NCBI RefSeq assembly: GCF_001561995.1 | Contig: NZ_LLWC01000008.1 | Span: forward strand, 124,001 to 188,000 | DNA from: Polycladidibacter hongkongensis | GTDB taxonomy: Bacteria > Pseudomonadota > Alphaproteobacteria > Rhizobiales > Stappiaceae | Reading direction: 5' to 3' | Length of the DNA: 64,000 nt | Shown here: positions 18,412 through 28,271 of the stretch, piece after piece | How positions within the stretch are numbered: the stretch's first letter is position 1 | Layout of the letters: every line of letters begins with the position of its first letter | Translations under genes and position numbers: made by a program | The notes under the pieces: generated by a model | What the model saw: the letters and a program-made list of their open reading frames with translations, nothing else | What the model was told of the DNA's origin: nothing | Databases searched by the model: none

Positions 18412-19809
18412 TTAGGAGTGTAAGCGCAAACGCGCCGCAAAGAAACCATCAAGCCCACTGGTTTTCTCAGTTTGCAACTGGTTATGACAAGGAAGAGCCC
18501 TAAAATCACCTTGAGGATTAATCGCTTCAGCAACCCCGCCCAGCTCTTCGGGCAATAAAGGCTCGCGTTTAAATTGCGAATGCTCGAGCAAAAACCGCTG
18601 AATCTGCAGCTCACCCTCTTCCAATTCCAAAGAGCAAGTGCAGTAGATTAAAGTGCCGCCCGGCTTCAGCCAGCTCGCCGCCTTCTCCAGAAGCTCATAC
18701 TGCAGTTCAGCAAGTTTCTCGATGTCATCTTCGCGTTTCAGCCACGCAACATCAGGGTGCCGCCGCACGGTGCCCGTTGCACTACATGGCGCATCAAGCA
18801 ATATGGCATCAAACAATTCGTCGGGCGCAAACTCACGCGCATCGCTGACAACAGTTTTAACGCGCAAGTCCATGCGCTGTAGATTTTGCTGTAAACGCTG
18901 CAATCGTCTCGCAGAAATGTCCACCGCCGTCACCTCGGCTCCGGCCGCTGCCAACTGCAAGGTTTTTCCGCCCGGCGCTGCGCAAATATCGGCAACACGC
19001 TTTCCACGCAAGTCTTTGAGCAATCTGGCAGGCACAGCAGCAGCCGCATCTTGCACCCACCAAGCCCCCTCGGCAAAGCCCGATAGCTTCTCGATAGGCC
19101 CTTCCGGCAAAATGCGCAAAGACGCTCCAAGCGAAGCCTCTCCACCAAGCACACCTTTAGTCTCGGCCCACTGCGCGCTCTCACTATCGCGTGCGGTTAA
19201 ATCCACATAAGGTTCTTGAAGATGCGCCTGCGCGATTCTCGCGGCTGTCTCTTCACCATACGCGACTTTCCAGCGCTCCAGCATCCATTCAGGTGCATTT
19301 ACGCTGGTATCTTTCACGCTTTCAAGCAGTGCCTCCGCTTCACGCACTGCACGGCGCAGCACCGCATTCACCAACCCCTTGTAGGGCCGGGCGCGCTGGT
19401 CTTGCCCGGCCAGCTCCACAGCAAGTGATACCGCAGCATGATTAGCCACCCCCATGAAAAACACCTGCGCCAAAGCGATATGCAATATATCCATAATCCG
19501 GCCAGTTTTCTCCGGAATTGGTCGCTCCAGCAACTGCGCCAGCACACCGTTGATCTGCCCCCGTCGCCGCAGCGCCGTACCGATAATCGCTCGTGTCAGC
19601 GCGCGATCCTGTGGCTCAAGCCGCTTAAAGCCCGGGTGCCCGTTCTGCAAATCCAGTTCACCATCCAGCGGCATGCGCTTACTCAGGGTCTTGCCAAGCA
19701 AATCTGTAGCGACTTTACGCGGGAAATAGCCGGGCAATTCCTGCGGCTTTACAGGCGCGTTGATGACATCAGGCTTACTCTGGCGTTTTGGCTTGCGCGT
19801 CGGCTTCAT
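18412..19809 (-). CDS. rsmB: 16S rRNA (cytosine-967-C5)-methyltransferase RsmB
   Basis: A 465-residue protein with an N-terminal NusB-like RNA-binding domain (about 30-160) and a C-terminal Rossmann methyltransferase. SAM-binding motif I is DICAAPGGKT. The two catalytic cysteines lie in LDAPCSATG (motif IV) and YCTCSL (motif VI). A very basic N terminus (KPTRKPKRQSK) is typical of the alphaproteobacterial form. It modifies C967 of 16S rRNA. It lies between htpX and the heparinase gene on the same strand. Confidence 0.93.
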   Translation of the reverse strand: MKPTRKPKRQSKPDVINAPVKPQELPGYFPRKVATDLLGKTLSKRMPLDGELDLQNGHPGFKRLEPQDRALTRAIIGTALRRRGQINGVLAQLLERPIPEKTGRIMDILHIALAQVFFMGVANHAAVSLAVELAGQDQRARPYKGLVNAVLRRAVREAEALLESVKDTSVNAPEWMLERWKVAYGEETAARIAQAHLQEPYVDLTARDSESAQWAETKGVLGGEASLGASLRILPEGPIEKLSGFAEGAWWVQDAAAAVPARLLKDLRGKRVADICAAPGGKTLQLAAAGAEVTAVDISARRLQRLQQNLQRMDLRVKTVVSDAREFAPDELFDAILLDAPCSATGTVRRHPDVAWLKREDDIEKLAELQYELLEKAASWLKPGGTLIYCTCSLELEEGELQIQRFLLEHSQFKREPLLPEELGGVAEAINPQGDFRALPCHNQLQTEKTSGLDGFFAARLRLHS

Positions 19810-20043
19810 GACTATCGTCTATCCAGTTCAGGGGAGTAGCATCTGCTAGGTGCAGATGGCAGCGCGCACTCAGGCGCACCAATCATTTGTTTCGTATCGT
19901 ACCTACACGATATTGCCCACAAAAAAACAAGGAGAAAACGCAAAAACAACGGTTAAACCGCGTTTTTCGCCAGCTAAGTAAACCGATCACTCTTTCAAGC
20001 AGCGCTGCCAGCCCGCCCAATCCACTCAGGTTCAATAGGACGC

Positions 20044-21120
20044 CTAGCCCCATGGCCCTTTGGGTTTGCGCGGAGAGCTATTCTTCCCCTCTCTATCACT
20101 TTGGCTCTTGCCCTCTGTTCTGCCCCAAGGATTGGCGGAGGTAGAACCTTGGGATCCGGCAGACCGGCGACTTCCCCACGGCCCCTTGGCTGCTTGTTGT
20201 GCAGCTTCTTGGGCGGTCTTTTGTGCAGCCTGAACAGTTGATCCCCGAGCGGCCCCAGAAGAATAGGCAGGCGCACCCATCTCGGTCGCCATTTTCTGCA
20301 GGGCCGCAATCCGGTTGCCTGTGTCGGGGTGCGTCGAAAACAGATTATCCATATTCTGCCCAGACAAGGGATTAATTATAAACATGTGCGCAGTGGCTGG
20401 GTTATGCTCCGCCGCTTCATTGGGGATATGAGCCGCACCATTTGCAATTTTCGCAAGCGCCGAGGCCAGCCAGATAGGATTGCCGCAGATCTGCGCCCCC
20501 AGCCGGTCCGCCGCATATTCGCGTGTACGAGAAATCGCCATCTGCACCAAAGCCGCCGCTATTGGCGCTAAAATCATCATCAAAATTGTGCCGACAAACC
20601 CGAGTGGATTGTTGTTCTCCCGGTTTCCGCCAAAAAAGAAGGCGAAATTGGCAAGCATCGAAATAGCCCCGGCCAGCGTCGCTGTCAGCGTCATGATCAA
20701 TGTGTCGTGGTTCTTCACATGCGCCAGTTCATGCGCCATTACGCCGGCTACCTCCTCGCGGCTAAGCGAGTTTAGCAGGCCTGTAGTTGCGGCAACGGCA
20801 GCGTTTTCCGGGTTACGGCCAGTGGCGATAGCATTGGGCTGCGCATTATCGATTATGTAAACCTTGGGCATCGGCAGCTGCGCATTATTGGCCATTTGCG
20901 CTACCATTCCATAAAGCTCGGGCGCGCTTCGCTGATCCACCTCTCGCGCACCATGCATGGAAAGAACCATACGATCGGAGTTCCAATAGCCAAACAGGTT
21001 CATGGCCGCAGCAATCACCAGCGCAATCATCATCCCGCTTTGCCCGCCAATAAAATAACCCAGCCCCATGAACAGCGCGGTCATCGACGCCAGCAACATC
21101 CCGGTGCGCATATAGTTCAT
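20044..21120 (-). CDS. htpX: Membrane zinc metalloprotease HtpX
   Basis: A 358-residue M48B protease from the ATG at 21120; the longer frame upstream is AT-poor, non-family sequence over the intergenic region. It has N-terminal membrane helices (about 5-45), the zinc site HELAH (130-134) and two further helices. HtpX cuts misfolded or damaged inner-membrane proteins together with FtsH. The last 60 or so residues are low-complexity (Ala/Gln, then Gly/Ser/Lys/Arg/Pro with three PWG repeats), making the protein about 60 residues longer than the E. coli one. It is divergent from the SDHAF4-family gene. Confidence 0.93.
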   Translation of the reverse strand: MNYMRTGMLLASMTALFMGLGYFIGGQSGMMIALVIAAAMNLFGYWNSDRMVLSMHGAREVDQRSAPELYGMVAQMANNAQLPMPKVYIIDNAQPNAIATGRNPENAAVAATTGLLNSLSREEVAGVMAHELAHVKNHDTLIMTLTATLAGAISMLANFAFFFGGNRENNNPLGFVGTILMMILAPIAAALVQMAISRTREYAADRLGAQICGNPIWLASALAKIANGAAHIPNEAAEHNPATAHMFIINPLSGQNMDNLFSTHPDTGNRIAALQKMATEMGAPAYSSGAARGSTVQAAQKTAQEAAQQAAKGPWGSRRSAGSQGSTSANPWGRTEGKSQSDREGKNSSPRKPKGPWG

Positions 21121-21347
21121 TTTTCGATACTCTCGCTTTTGATCTGTTACTCTGTCACAAAAGTTCTCTAGCCTTGCCTCGCCACTCTGTAGCTTGACGT
21201 GCACCCCCCGCCTATATAGCAAGAGGAGCGGTTTATTGGCGAACAAAGCTTGTGCTTCTATCATGATAAGATGGGTAACCGCAGAGCATAGCTCAAGATG
21301 CCAGTTGAAAATCAGAACCGTTTGAACTGGTAAGTAGGAGAATCTAA

Positions 21348-21611
21348 ATGGCTGAGACAGCAAATAGGGTTGTAACGCCAACCTTCAAAAGCCACGAGAT
21401 TGATCGCCCCTCAGAGGCGCAGGAGCCACCTAAACGGCGCTTTGAAGATCTACCGCCCGCTGCCCAGCGCGCCTTGCAAGAGGCAGAAGCCCGCCGAGAA
21501 GCAATCGACAGCATCACGCGCGATCGCCCGCAAGAGCTTGATGGCCGTGGTGGTCTTGATCCTGTTCGCTATGCCGATTGGGAAGTTAAAGGCATCACCA
21601 GCGACTTCTAG
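21348..21611 (+). CDS. SDHAF4-family (DUF1674) succinate dehydrogenase assembly protein
   Basis: An 87-residue protein whose C terminus ([21 protein letters not shown], positions 67-87) matches the DUF1674 signature, with the invariant RYxDWExKG core. The N-terminal half is polar and probably disordered. Eukaryotic SDHAF4 binds flavinated SdhA and promotes assembly with SdhB; the bacterial role is inferred from homology. The start has TAGGAG about eight bases upstream. It is divergent from htpX, as in many Hyphomicrobiales. Confidence 0.88.
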   Translation: MAETANRVVTPTFKSHEIDRPSEAQEPPKRRFEDLPPAAQRALQEAEARREAIDSITRDRPQELDGRGGLDPVRYADWEVKGITSDF

Positions 21612-21994
21612 TTGCTTACCCAACCGCACCGAAAGCTGCGATAGCCTTATACACCTGCAACCCGATACGACATGATGTAGTGCCTGCATTGGCGTGAGCT
21701 CCTCTGTGCCCTGCCGGGGCGTCGTCCCCGCCGAGGGTTGTCACTATACCCTCTCGTTCTAAGTTGCCATTAGCGCTCTTCCTGCTTACTCGGGTACTTG
21801 CAGGGTCGCTTACAACTCCCGTGGAAAACTGCAAAAGCTCCACAAGCACGCCAGAATGTCTTGGCAACCTGTCAGTACAGCCATGTCCGCTGCCGCTTAG
21901 TTCGATAACAGCGGTGCAGCGAGCCAATATGGTTAATCCCAAGTTTACCTGTTCTGCCTAATCTGACTGATAGCTATGTAAATTGACGAAGAAT
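21612..21994. other. Structured gene-free region
   Basis: No convincing gene lies in these 383 bp. It is GC-rich like coding DNA and holds at least four good hairpins: CGGGG/CCCCG at 21715-21730, GAGGGT/ACCCTC at 21733-21753, CCTGC/GCAGG at 21781-21804, and a 9-bp interrupted stem at 21889-21920. CCTC at 21701-21704 can pair with GAGG at 21733-21736 as an alternative to the second hairpin. This suggests a non-coding RNA or structured leader, on either strand. I looked for the two-piece tmRNA tag, RNase P, SRP and tRNA signatures and found none. Confidence 0.45.
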
Positions 21995-23212
21995 ATGAGA
22001 CAGTCTGTGACCTCCAACGCGCCCAAAAACACCAGCAAACAAGCAATCGCAGCCAGCCCATTTCAGCGCCTGCGAGATTTGCTGCAAGATATCGAGCCAG
22101 GTAAAGCGCCGATATCCTTGACAATCGGTGAGCCAAAGCACAGTCCACCCGCGTTTCTTGGCAAGGTCCTCGCTGATAATCTAGCAGGCTTTGGCAAGTA
22201 TCCTCCCATTCTCGGCACACCGGAGTTTCGCGCAACCATTGGTGCTTGGCTACAACGCCGCTTTGCTTTAACGGCACCTTTTGATGCCGACAAACAGGTC
22301 ATTCCCCTAAATGGCTCGCGCGAAGGGCTTGTTTTTGGCTGTGTCAGTGCCCGCGATTACCTTGACAAGCACGAAAACCCTGCTGTGATCTTGCCAAATC
22401 CCTACTATCAAGCCTATGGTGCCGGCGCTCACATGACCGGGGCTGAACCGGTCTTGCTTCCAGAGCAATCCGGCGGAGGCTTACCAGATCTTGATAGCCT
22501 AAGCACGAGCCTGCTTGATCGCACGGTTGCGTTCTATTTTGCAACACCTTCCAACCCGCAAGGCACAGTCGCAACGCTCGATTACCTCAAACGCCTCGTC
22601 ACCCTTGCGCGCAAGCACAATTTCATTGTCTTTTCCGATGAGTGCTATTCAGAGATTTATCGCAGCTCACCACCCGTAGGCATCTTGCAAGCTGCAGAAG
22701 CGCTTGATGGCACGCACAGCCATGTCGTTTGCTTCAACTCCCTATCTAAACGCTCGAACCTACCCGGCCTGCGCTGTGGCTTTGCCGCTGGCGATGCCAA
22801 CTTTTTGCCCTTCTACGCCACCTTCCGCAATGTTGCCGCTCCGCAAGTGCCGTTACCGGCTCAGGCCGTTGCCGTCGCCGCATTCAACGACGAAACCCAT
22901 GTGGAAGACAATCGCCGCCTCTACAATGAGAAATACGAGATTGCCCAAACTCTACTTGGTCCGCGCTTTGGAAACATCACCTGTGCTGGCGGGTTTTTCA
23001 TTTGGCTAGACGTGCGTAAGTGGGGCAGCGGCGAAGCGATCACCCGCAAACTCTGGCAGGAACAAGGCCTGCGCGTTTTGCCCGGAGAGTACCTCGCCGC
23101 ACCAATGCCAAACCAAACCAATCCGGCGACGAGCTTCATCCGCATCGCCCTTGTTGAAAACGCCGAAACCACGCGCGCCGCATGCCAGCGCCTCCTCGAT
23201 TGCATGGAGTAA
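21995..23212 (+). CDS. PLP-dependent aminotransferase (DapC-like)
   Basis: A 405-residue class I/II aminotransferase. The PLP lysine lies in SLSKRSNLPGLRCGF, with the Asp/Tyr pocket residues in FSDECYSEIY and the Asn/Pro loop FATPSNPQG. The N-terminal SLTIGEPKHSPP segment is close to succinyl-diaminopimelate aminotransferase (DapC) of rhizobia, which acts in lysine and peptidoglycan precursor synthesis; this fits lysA elsewhere in the window but other substrates are possible. The ATG at 21995 is chosen; a TTG at 21983 would add four residues. It is 9 bp ahead of ftsK. Confidence 0.82.
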   Translation: MRQSVTSNAPKNTSKQAIAASPFQRLRDLLQDIEPGKAPISLTIGEPKHSPPAFLGKVLADNLAGFGKYPPILGTPEFRATIGAWLQRRFALTAPFDADKQVIPLNGSREGLVFGCVSARDYLDKHENPAVILPNPYYQAYGAGAHMTGAEPVLLPEQSGGGLPDLDSLSTSLLDRTVAFYFATPSNPQGTVATLDYLKRLVTLARKHNFIVFSDECYSEIYRSSPPVGILQAAEALDGTHSHVVCFNSLSKRSNLPGLRCGFAAGDANFLPFYATFRNVAAPQVPLPAQAVAVAAFNDETHVEDNRRLYNEKYEIAQTLLGPRFGNITCAGGFFIWLDVRKWGSGEAITRKLWQEQGLRVLPGEYLAAPMPNQTNPATSFIRIALVENAETTRAACQRLLDCME

Positions 23213-23221
23213 GCACCGCTT

Positions 23222-26200
23222 ATGCTCGCACGGTCCAAATCCACCCATCGTCGCCGCGTTTCTCTGGAAGATACGCAAAGCCCTGTCAAACGCTTTGTCT
23301 ATCGCAACCTACGCTCGCTCACTGGCCTTATCGTGCTGGTACTGTCTTTGGCATCGGCCGTGGCACTCGCCACTTGGAACGTCACAGACCCAAGCTTCAG
23401 CCATGTAACCGAAACTCCAGCCCAAAACGCTCTTGGCAAATCCGGCGCCATCCTCGCCGACATACTAATGCAGTCACTTGGCTTGGCTGCTGCCTTTGCA
23501 CTTTTGCCGGTTATCTATTGGGGGTGGCGACTATTTTGGACCAGCGCCCTACCGCTTACTAAGGGGCGGTTTATTTCTTGGCTTATCGCCATTCTGGCAA
23601 GCGCTGGCGCCTTTGCAGCGCTACCACTCACCCAAAACTGGCCTTTGCCCACCGGGCTGGGCGGCTTTATGGGCGATTGGGTCTTCTCGGTGCCCAACAC
23701 CATGCTTGGCGGCCTAACTGAAGGTATACGTACCCTTACCGGTGTCCTGCTGCTTGGCGTGCCTGCCCTTGCCCTGCTTGCCAATGCCAGCGGATACTTC
23801 GCCTCGCAATCTGAACCACAAGACACCTACGATCCCGCTGCCTATGAGGCGGATGAAGAGGACGATGGCGATGAAGACAGCCGGCTCTCTGCTACAATTG
23901 GCGCGATCAGCCACTGGAAGCTGATGGCCCTTGCCGCTGTCAAGCGCCTTATTCAGCGCAAAAAGTCTGAACCAAATTACGCGCCAATTGATGACTATGG
24001 CTACGATGATCCAGAGGAAACCTATCAAAGCCAAGAACAATCAAGCCATCAGCGCAAAATATATGTCTCGCAGCCGGATCTTGATCAGTACCCGGCAGAA
24101 AACGAGCAGAACGAAGATGACTACGCTGCCCAGCACTATGAGTATGAAGAGGATTCACAAGCACATAAACCGGGCCTCTTGGTTCGTGTAAAAAGCTTTG
24201 CTCTTTCCAAGTTTAAAGGCCAGCAACCAGATGATGGCTTAGACAAGTTCTACGAGGATGCCGCAACGAATTATCACAGCGCTGCGCAACAGCAAGCCGC
24301 GTCCCCCTATCCTACGGCGCAGGAACCCGCCCCATGGTCACCCGATTATGAAGGGGCCCCGATTAGCGCAGATGAGGCTCACTACAATGACGAGGCAGTC
24401 GAATTTACAGATGCTGGCTACGCGGCAGCGCAAGATGGCTTTGCCCGACCAGAGCCCGTACATCATCATGCAGAAGAGCCGGAAATGCAGATAGATGCAT
24501 ATCCAGAAGACTATGAAACCCAATCGGCAGCCTCCAGAGCACACCCCACAAAAGCGCCTGATGCGTTCGAGGCCGACGCCAATTCCCTCGTAGAGCCTGT
24601 CGCGCCGACCGATTTCGCAGAGGAAGACTTCTCCAAGGGCAACGACAATATGCTGGATTTTGTGCCACAGCGAACTGTCGAGCCACAGCGTACGGGCAAG
24701 CCGCATAGCGCACTGCGCCCTGTCGGCATCGCCCAGCCTCCTCAAGCGGCCAATGACAGCGGCCCAACCGCGCCGGCATCCACACCAGTTCAACCGCAAC
24801 GCCGTGCCCCTGCACGTCCTTCACTGGTGCACCCTCCGCGTGAGTTTGAGAAGCCACCGCTTGCATTGCTCAAGCAAGCAGAGGATATGGGAAAATTTCG
24901 CCTGAGCAACGACGCACTTGAACAAAATGCCCGCATACTTGAAGGCGTATTGGAAGACTTCGGTGTGCGCGGCGAGATTATTGCCGTGCGTCCGGGACCC
25001 GTTGTAACCCTTTACGAACTGGAGCCAGCGCCGGGCATAAAATCATCCCGAGTAATTGGACTTGCCGATGACATTGCCCGCTCCATGAGCGCGATTTCCG
25101 CGCGCGTCGCTGTCATACCCGGTAAAAATGCCATTGGCATCGAGCTGCCAAATGCCCGCCGCGAAACCGTTTATCTGCGTGAGCTGCTTTCCTGCCGTGA
25201 TTTCCAGCAATCCAAAGCAGGGCTCGCGCTGACCCTCGGCAAAACCATCAATGGCGAAGCGGTAATCGCCGATCTGGCCCGCATGCCACACCTGCTGGTG
25301 GCAGGTACAACCGGCTCAGGTAAATCTGTCTCGGTCAACACCATGATCCTGTCACTGCTCTACCGGCTTACACCGGAAGAATGTAAGCTGATCATGATTG
25401 ACCCGAAAATGCTTGAATTGTCTATCTACGATGGCATTCCGCACCTGCTGACACCCGTGGTCACCGATCCAAACAAGGCAGTTGTCGCTCTCAAGTGGAC
25501 AGTGCGGGAAATGGAAGACCGCTACAAGAAAATGTCAAAAGTCGGTGTGCGAAACATCGACGGCTACAATACCCGCGTTTCGGAGGCGGCACAAAAAGGC
25601 GAACGCTTCACCCGCACAATTCAAACCGGCTTCGACAAGCACAGTGGTGAGCCCATCTTTGAAGAAGAAGAGCTGCCTCTAGAAAAAATGCCGTACATCG
25701 TCGTCGTCGTCGATGAAATGGCAGATCTTATGATGGTCGCCGGTAAAGATATCGAAGGCGCCATCCAGCGCCTTGCGCAGATGGCCCGTGCCGCAGGCAT
25801 CCATCTTATCATGGCCACCCAACGCCCATCGGTGGATGTAATCACCGGTACGATCAAGGCAAACTTCCCGACCCGGATTTCTTTCCAAGTAACATCCAAA
25901 ATCGACAGCCGCACGATCCTGGGTGAAATGGGAGCAGAACAGCTGCTTGGTATGGGGGACATGCTCTACATGGCCGGTGGCGGTAAAACCAAACGCGTCC
26001 ATGGCCCGTTTGTCTCTGATGATGAAGTCGAGATGATCGTCAATCATCTAAAAGAGCAAGGCACTCCGCAATATCTCGCCGAAGTCACAGAGGGTGGTGA
26101 CGAGGGTGGCAGCTACGATGCGCTTTCCCAAGGCAGTGGCAACGCCAGCGCAGATCTGTTTGATCAGGCGGTCGCCATTGTTGCAAGAGATCGAAAAGCC

Positions 26201-26350
26201 TCAACCTCCTATATCCAGCGCCGCCTTTCCATCGGCTACAACCGCGCTGCCTCGCTGATTGAGCGCATGGAGCAGGAAGGCATGATCGGTCCGGCCAACC
26301 ATGCCGGAAAACGGGAAATTTTACTCCCAGAAGCCGGTGAGGAGTTTTAA
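23222..26350 (+). CDS. ftsK: DNA translocase FtsK
   Basis: A 1042-residue septal DNA pump. The N-terminal region has four membrane helices (about 35-190). A long acidic Tyr/Glu/Gln-rich linker follows (about 200-540). The RecA-like motor has Walker A GTTGSGKS and Walker [11 protein letters not shown], and the C-terminal winged-helix gamma domain ([17 protein letters not shown]) reads KOPS sites. FtsK anchors at the divisome, moves chromosome ends and activates XerCD. The linker makes it longer than many rhizobial homologues. It follows the aminotransferase gene by 9 bp and precedes lolA. Confidence 0.96.
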   Translation: MLARSKSTHRRRVSLEDTQSPVKRFVYRNLRSLTGLIVLVLSLASAVALATWNVTDPSFSHVTETPAQNALGKSGAILADILMQSLGLAAAFALLPVIYWGWRLFWTSALPLTKGRFISWLIAILASAGAFAALPLTQNWPLPTGLGGFMGDWVFSVPNTMLGGLTEGIRTLTGVLLLGVPALALLANASGYFASQSEPQDTYDPAAYEADEEDDGDEDSRLSATIGAISHWKLMALAAVKRLIQRKKSEPNYAPIDDYGYDDPEETYQSQEQSSHQRKIYVSQPDLDQYPAENEQNEDDYAAQHYEYEEDSQAHKPGLLVRVKSFALSKFKGQQPDDGLDKFYEDAATNYHSAAQQQAASPYPTAQEPAPWSPDYEGAPISADEAHYNDEAVEFTDAGYAAAQDGFARPEPVHHHAEEPEMQIDAYPEDYETQSAASRAHPTKAPDAFEADANSLVEPVAPTDFAEEDFSKGNDNMLDFVPQRTVEPQRTGKPHSALRPVGIAQPPQAANDSGPTAPASTPVQPQRRAPARPSLVHPPREFEKPPLALLKQAEDMGKFRLSNDALEQNARILEGVLEDFGVRGEIIAVRPGPVVTLYELEPAPGIKSSRVIGLADDIARSMSAISARVAVIPGKNAIGIELPNARRETVYLRELLSCRDFQQSKAGLALTLGKTINGEAVIADLARMPHLLVAGTTGSGKSVSVNTMILSLLYRLTPEECKLIMIDPKMLELSIYDGIPHLLTPVVTDPNKAVVALKWTVREMEDRYKKMSKVGVRNIDGYNTRVSEAAQKGERFTRTIQTGFDKHSGEPIFEEEELPLEKMPYIVVVVDEMADLMMVAGKDIEGAIQRLAQMARAAGIHLIMATQRPSVDVITGTIKANFPTRISFQVTSKIDSRTILGEMGAEQLLGMGDMLYMAGGGKTKRVHGPFVSDDEVEMIVNHLKEQGTPQYLAEVTEGGDEGGSYDALSQGSGNASADLFDQAVAIVARDRKASTSYIQRRLSIGYNRAASLIERMEQEGMIGPANHAGKREILLPEAGEEF

Positions 26351-26480
26351 CGTCACCTTTTCCTAAGCACTGCCTGAAAAATGCCTTGTCGGCGCTGTAA
26401 AAACCGTTCACATCTATCAGCACCGATAAGGCGATGGCACGATCAATTGAACTATGCCTTTACGTATTGCGGAGAACTCT

Positions 26481-27143
26481 ATGCCCCGGCATCCTATCAA
26501 AACTGTTAGAGCACTCATGATTGCCGCGCTTTGCATGGGCGCATTTCAATCCCCCCCGTCGCTCGCAGCAGGTGAAACAGCCGTTGCCGCCGCACCATCG
26601 CAAGCGCAAGCGATCGCAAATATTAATCACTACTTCAACTCTGTGAAGACAATGCGCGGCGACTTTATCCAGTTTGGCCCAACCGGTGGCCGTGTTGAGG
26701 GGCAGTTCTTCATCCACCGCCCCGGCCGCATCCGCTTCTACTACAACAAGCCCTCTTCGCTGGACATCATCGCAGATGGCGAGATGATTGCCGTAAAGGA
26801 TCGAAAACTACAAACGCAAGATCTGTGGCCGCTTTCACAAACCCCACTGCGGTTCCTACTTTCCGACAAGATCGATCTACAGCGCGACGCCAATGTCACA
26901 TCCATTCATGTAGAGCCAGATCTGATCACCGTCGTGATCGACGATAAGACCCGGTTTAACTCCGGCCGCCTTACGCTCATTTTTGATACTGCCACCTATC
27001 GCCTAAAGCAGTGGACAGTGCGCGATAATCAGGGCTACGACACCTCTGTTGCCATCTACAACACAGAGGAAAACGGCCCCACCAACGCCAAACTGTTCAA
27101 AATCGATTATCTGGCCAACGCCCGCCAGCGCGACTACGATTAA
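26481..27143 (+). CDS. lolA: Outer-membrane lipoprotein carrier LolA
   Basis: A 220-residue periplasmic protein from the ATG at 26481, which has GGAG seven bases upstream; the ATG at 26454 has none. The signal peptide core is ALMIAALCMGAF with cleavage near AAGE. The mature part carries the LolA pattern: MRGDFIQ, the GRIRFYYNKPS strand pair, and the C-terminal DNQGYDTSVAIYN. LolA ferries lipoproteins from LolCDE to the outer membrane. The ftsK-lolA order is common in alphaproteobacteria. Confidence 0.92.
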   Translation: MPRHPIKTVRALMIAALCMGAFQSPPSLAAGETAVAAAPSQAQAIANINHYFNSVKTMRGDFIQFGPTGGRVEGQFFIHRPGRIRFYYNKPSSLDIIADGEMIAVKDRKLQTQDLWPLSQTPLRFLLSDKIDLQRDANVTSIHVEPDLITVVIDDKTRFNSGRLTLIFDTATYRLKQWTVRDNQGYDTSVAIYNTEENGPTNAKLFKIDYLANARQRDYD

Positions 27144-27220
27144 TAAGCTCCTATCGAGGTGCGCCTAGCTAAACCTACGCGCGCCTCAAGGGGGTGTTGA
27201 CCAGCTCTTGATAGCCTTTC

Positions 27221-28270
27221 ATGCCGTTTCTAAAAGCCGATCCAGCCTCAGCGCACCTCACACCCTGCAACGCGTTGCTGGCCGCTGCCTGCAAACAGCA
27301 TGGACTAGAGCTCTATCTGGAAGAAGCATTTCAATACTCTGGCTACTTCAAAACCAAAGCAGGCACGCTGCTGCCCTTCAAAGGCACATCTCTGCCAGTA
27401 AATGCATATGGCGCCGCCGCTGTGGCCGCAGACAAAGGCTTCTGCGCCGAGCTGCTGGCATCTCAGTCTCTCAGCACCCCGACAGGCATTGTGCTTGCCC
27501 CACCTGCGACACTACGCGAAATAAGTAACAGCAATCCTCAGGCCGCTATTAAAACTGCTGGTTTCAGACAGGCAGAGTACTTCTCCGCCCACCATGGCTT
27601 TCCGTTGTTCATCAAACCAAATGACGGGACGCAAGGCAAAGGCGTTTATAAGGTTGATGAAGCGGCGCAGCTCCTGCAACGCTTTAACGAGCTCGCGCAC
27701 AATCACCCGCTTATCCGCCTGGAAGTAGCGGCAACCGGCACCGATCTGCGCATCATCGTTCTGGATGGCGAAGTGCAAGCAGTCATCCGCCGCGATCCAC
27801 CGTTTCTTAATGGAGATGGCGCAAGCTCTCTCGCCCAGCTGCTAGACAGCTTCGAAACACAACAACAAACCAGAAGCGGCGGAAAAAAAATATCCCAAGA
27901 GGATAACCGCCTCGCCGCGCACCTCGCCCGCTCAGGCTGGCAGCTGCATGATATCCCGCCCAAGGGAGCTAAAGTTACGCTTCTGCCTTCGGCAAATCTC
28001 TCCACCGGCGGCACTGCCACCCTCATTACAGGTGACCTTGCCCCCTGCCATGCACAAACTGCCATTGCCGCGGCAAAAGCCGTGGGCCTGCGCTATGCCG
28101 GAGTTGATCTCATGGTGGAAGATGTAACGGCGCAAACAAGCGGCGCCTACAAGATTATTGAGCTGAATGCCGGGCCGGGTCTTGTAAATTTCCTCAGCGC
28201 AGACCCAAGCCATGCGCGCATTATCAGCCAAATCTACAATAAAATCTGTAGCTCCCTGAAAGGGCTTTAA
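27221..28270 (+). CDS. Stand-alone ATP-grasp ligase, cyanophycin-synthetase/GshF-like
   Basis: A 349-residue ATP-grasp enzyme. Nucleotide-binding Lys132 is in FIKPNDGTQGKGV (residues 130-142), Asp175-Arg177 and Arg190-191 fit the core, and Mg2+ ligands are Asp296, Glu314 and Asn316 (IIELNAGPG). The GDG loop (198-200) and the SANLSTGGTA motif (257-266) are typical of CphA and bifunctional GshF ATP-grasp domains. Such enzymes join an amino acid or peptide to a carboxylate with ATP. There is no Mur-ligase half and no partner gene nearby. The substrate is unknown. It ends 1 bp before the convergent AEC gene. Confidence 0.75.
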   Translation: MPFLKADPASAHLTPCNALLAAACKQHGLELYLEEAFQYSGYFKTKAGTLLPFKGTSLPVNAYGAAAVAADKGFCAELLASQSLSTPTGIVLAPPATLREISNSNPQAAIKTAGFRQAEYFSAHHGFPLFIKPNDGTQGKGVYKVDEAAQLLQRFNELAHNHPLIRLEVAATGTDLRIIVLDGEVQAVIRRDPPFLNGDGASSLAQLLDSFETQQQTRSGGKKISQEDNRLAAHLARSGWQLHDIPPKGAKVTLLPSANLSTGGTATLITGDLAPCHAQTAIAAAKAVGLRYAGVDLMVEDVTAQTSGAYKIIELNAGPGLVNFLSADPSHARIISQIYNKICSSLKGL

Positions 28271-28271
28271 A

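Noticed and set aside
19810-20043. Terminator between htpX and rsmB
   Set aside because: The CGGTTTAACCG palindrome is near T-rich DNA but has too small a loop and weak stem to support.
21616-21942. 108-residue minus-strand open frame (and a 65-residue plus-strand one)
   Set aside because: Composition is not coding-like, there is no ribosome site, and it lies across the hairpins, so I read it as a shadow.
21612-21994. tmRNA, RNase P or SRP RNA in the structured region
   Set aside because: I searched both strands for an ANDN-type tag, GAGGAAAGTCC, an SRP tetraloop and a T-arm with CCA. None was present, so I call only an unclassified structured region.
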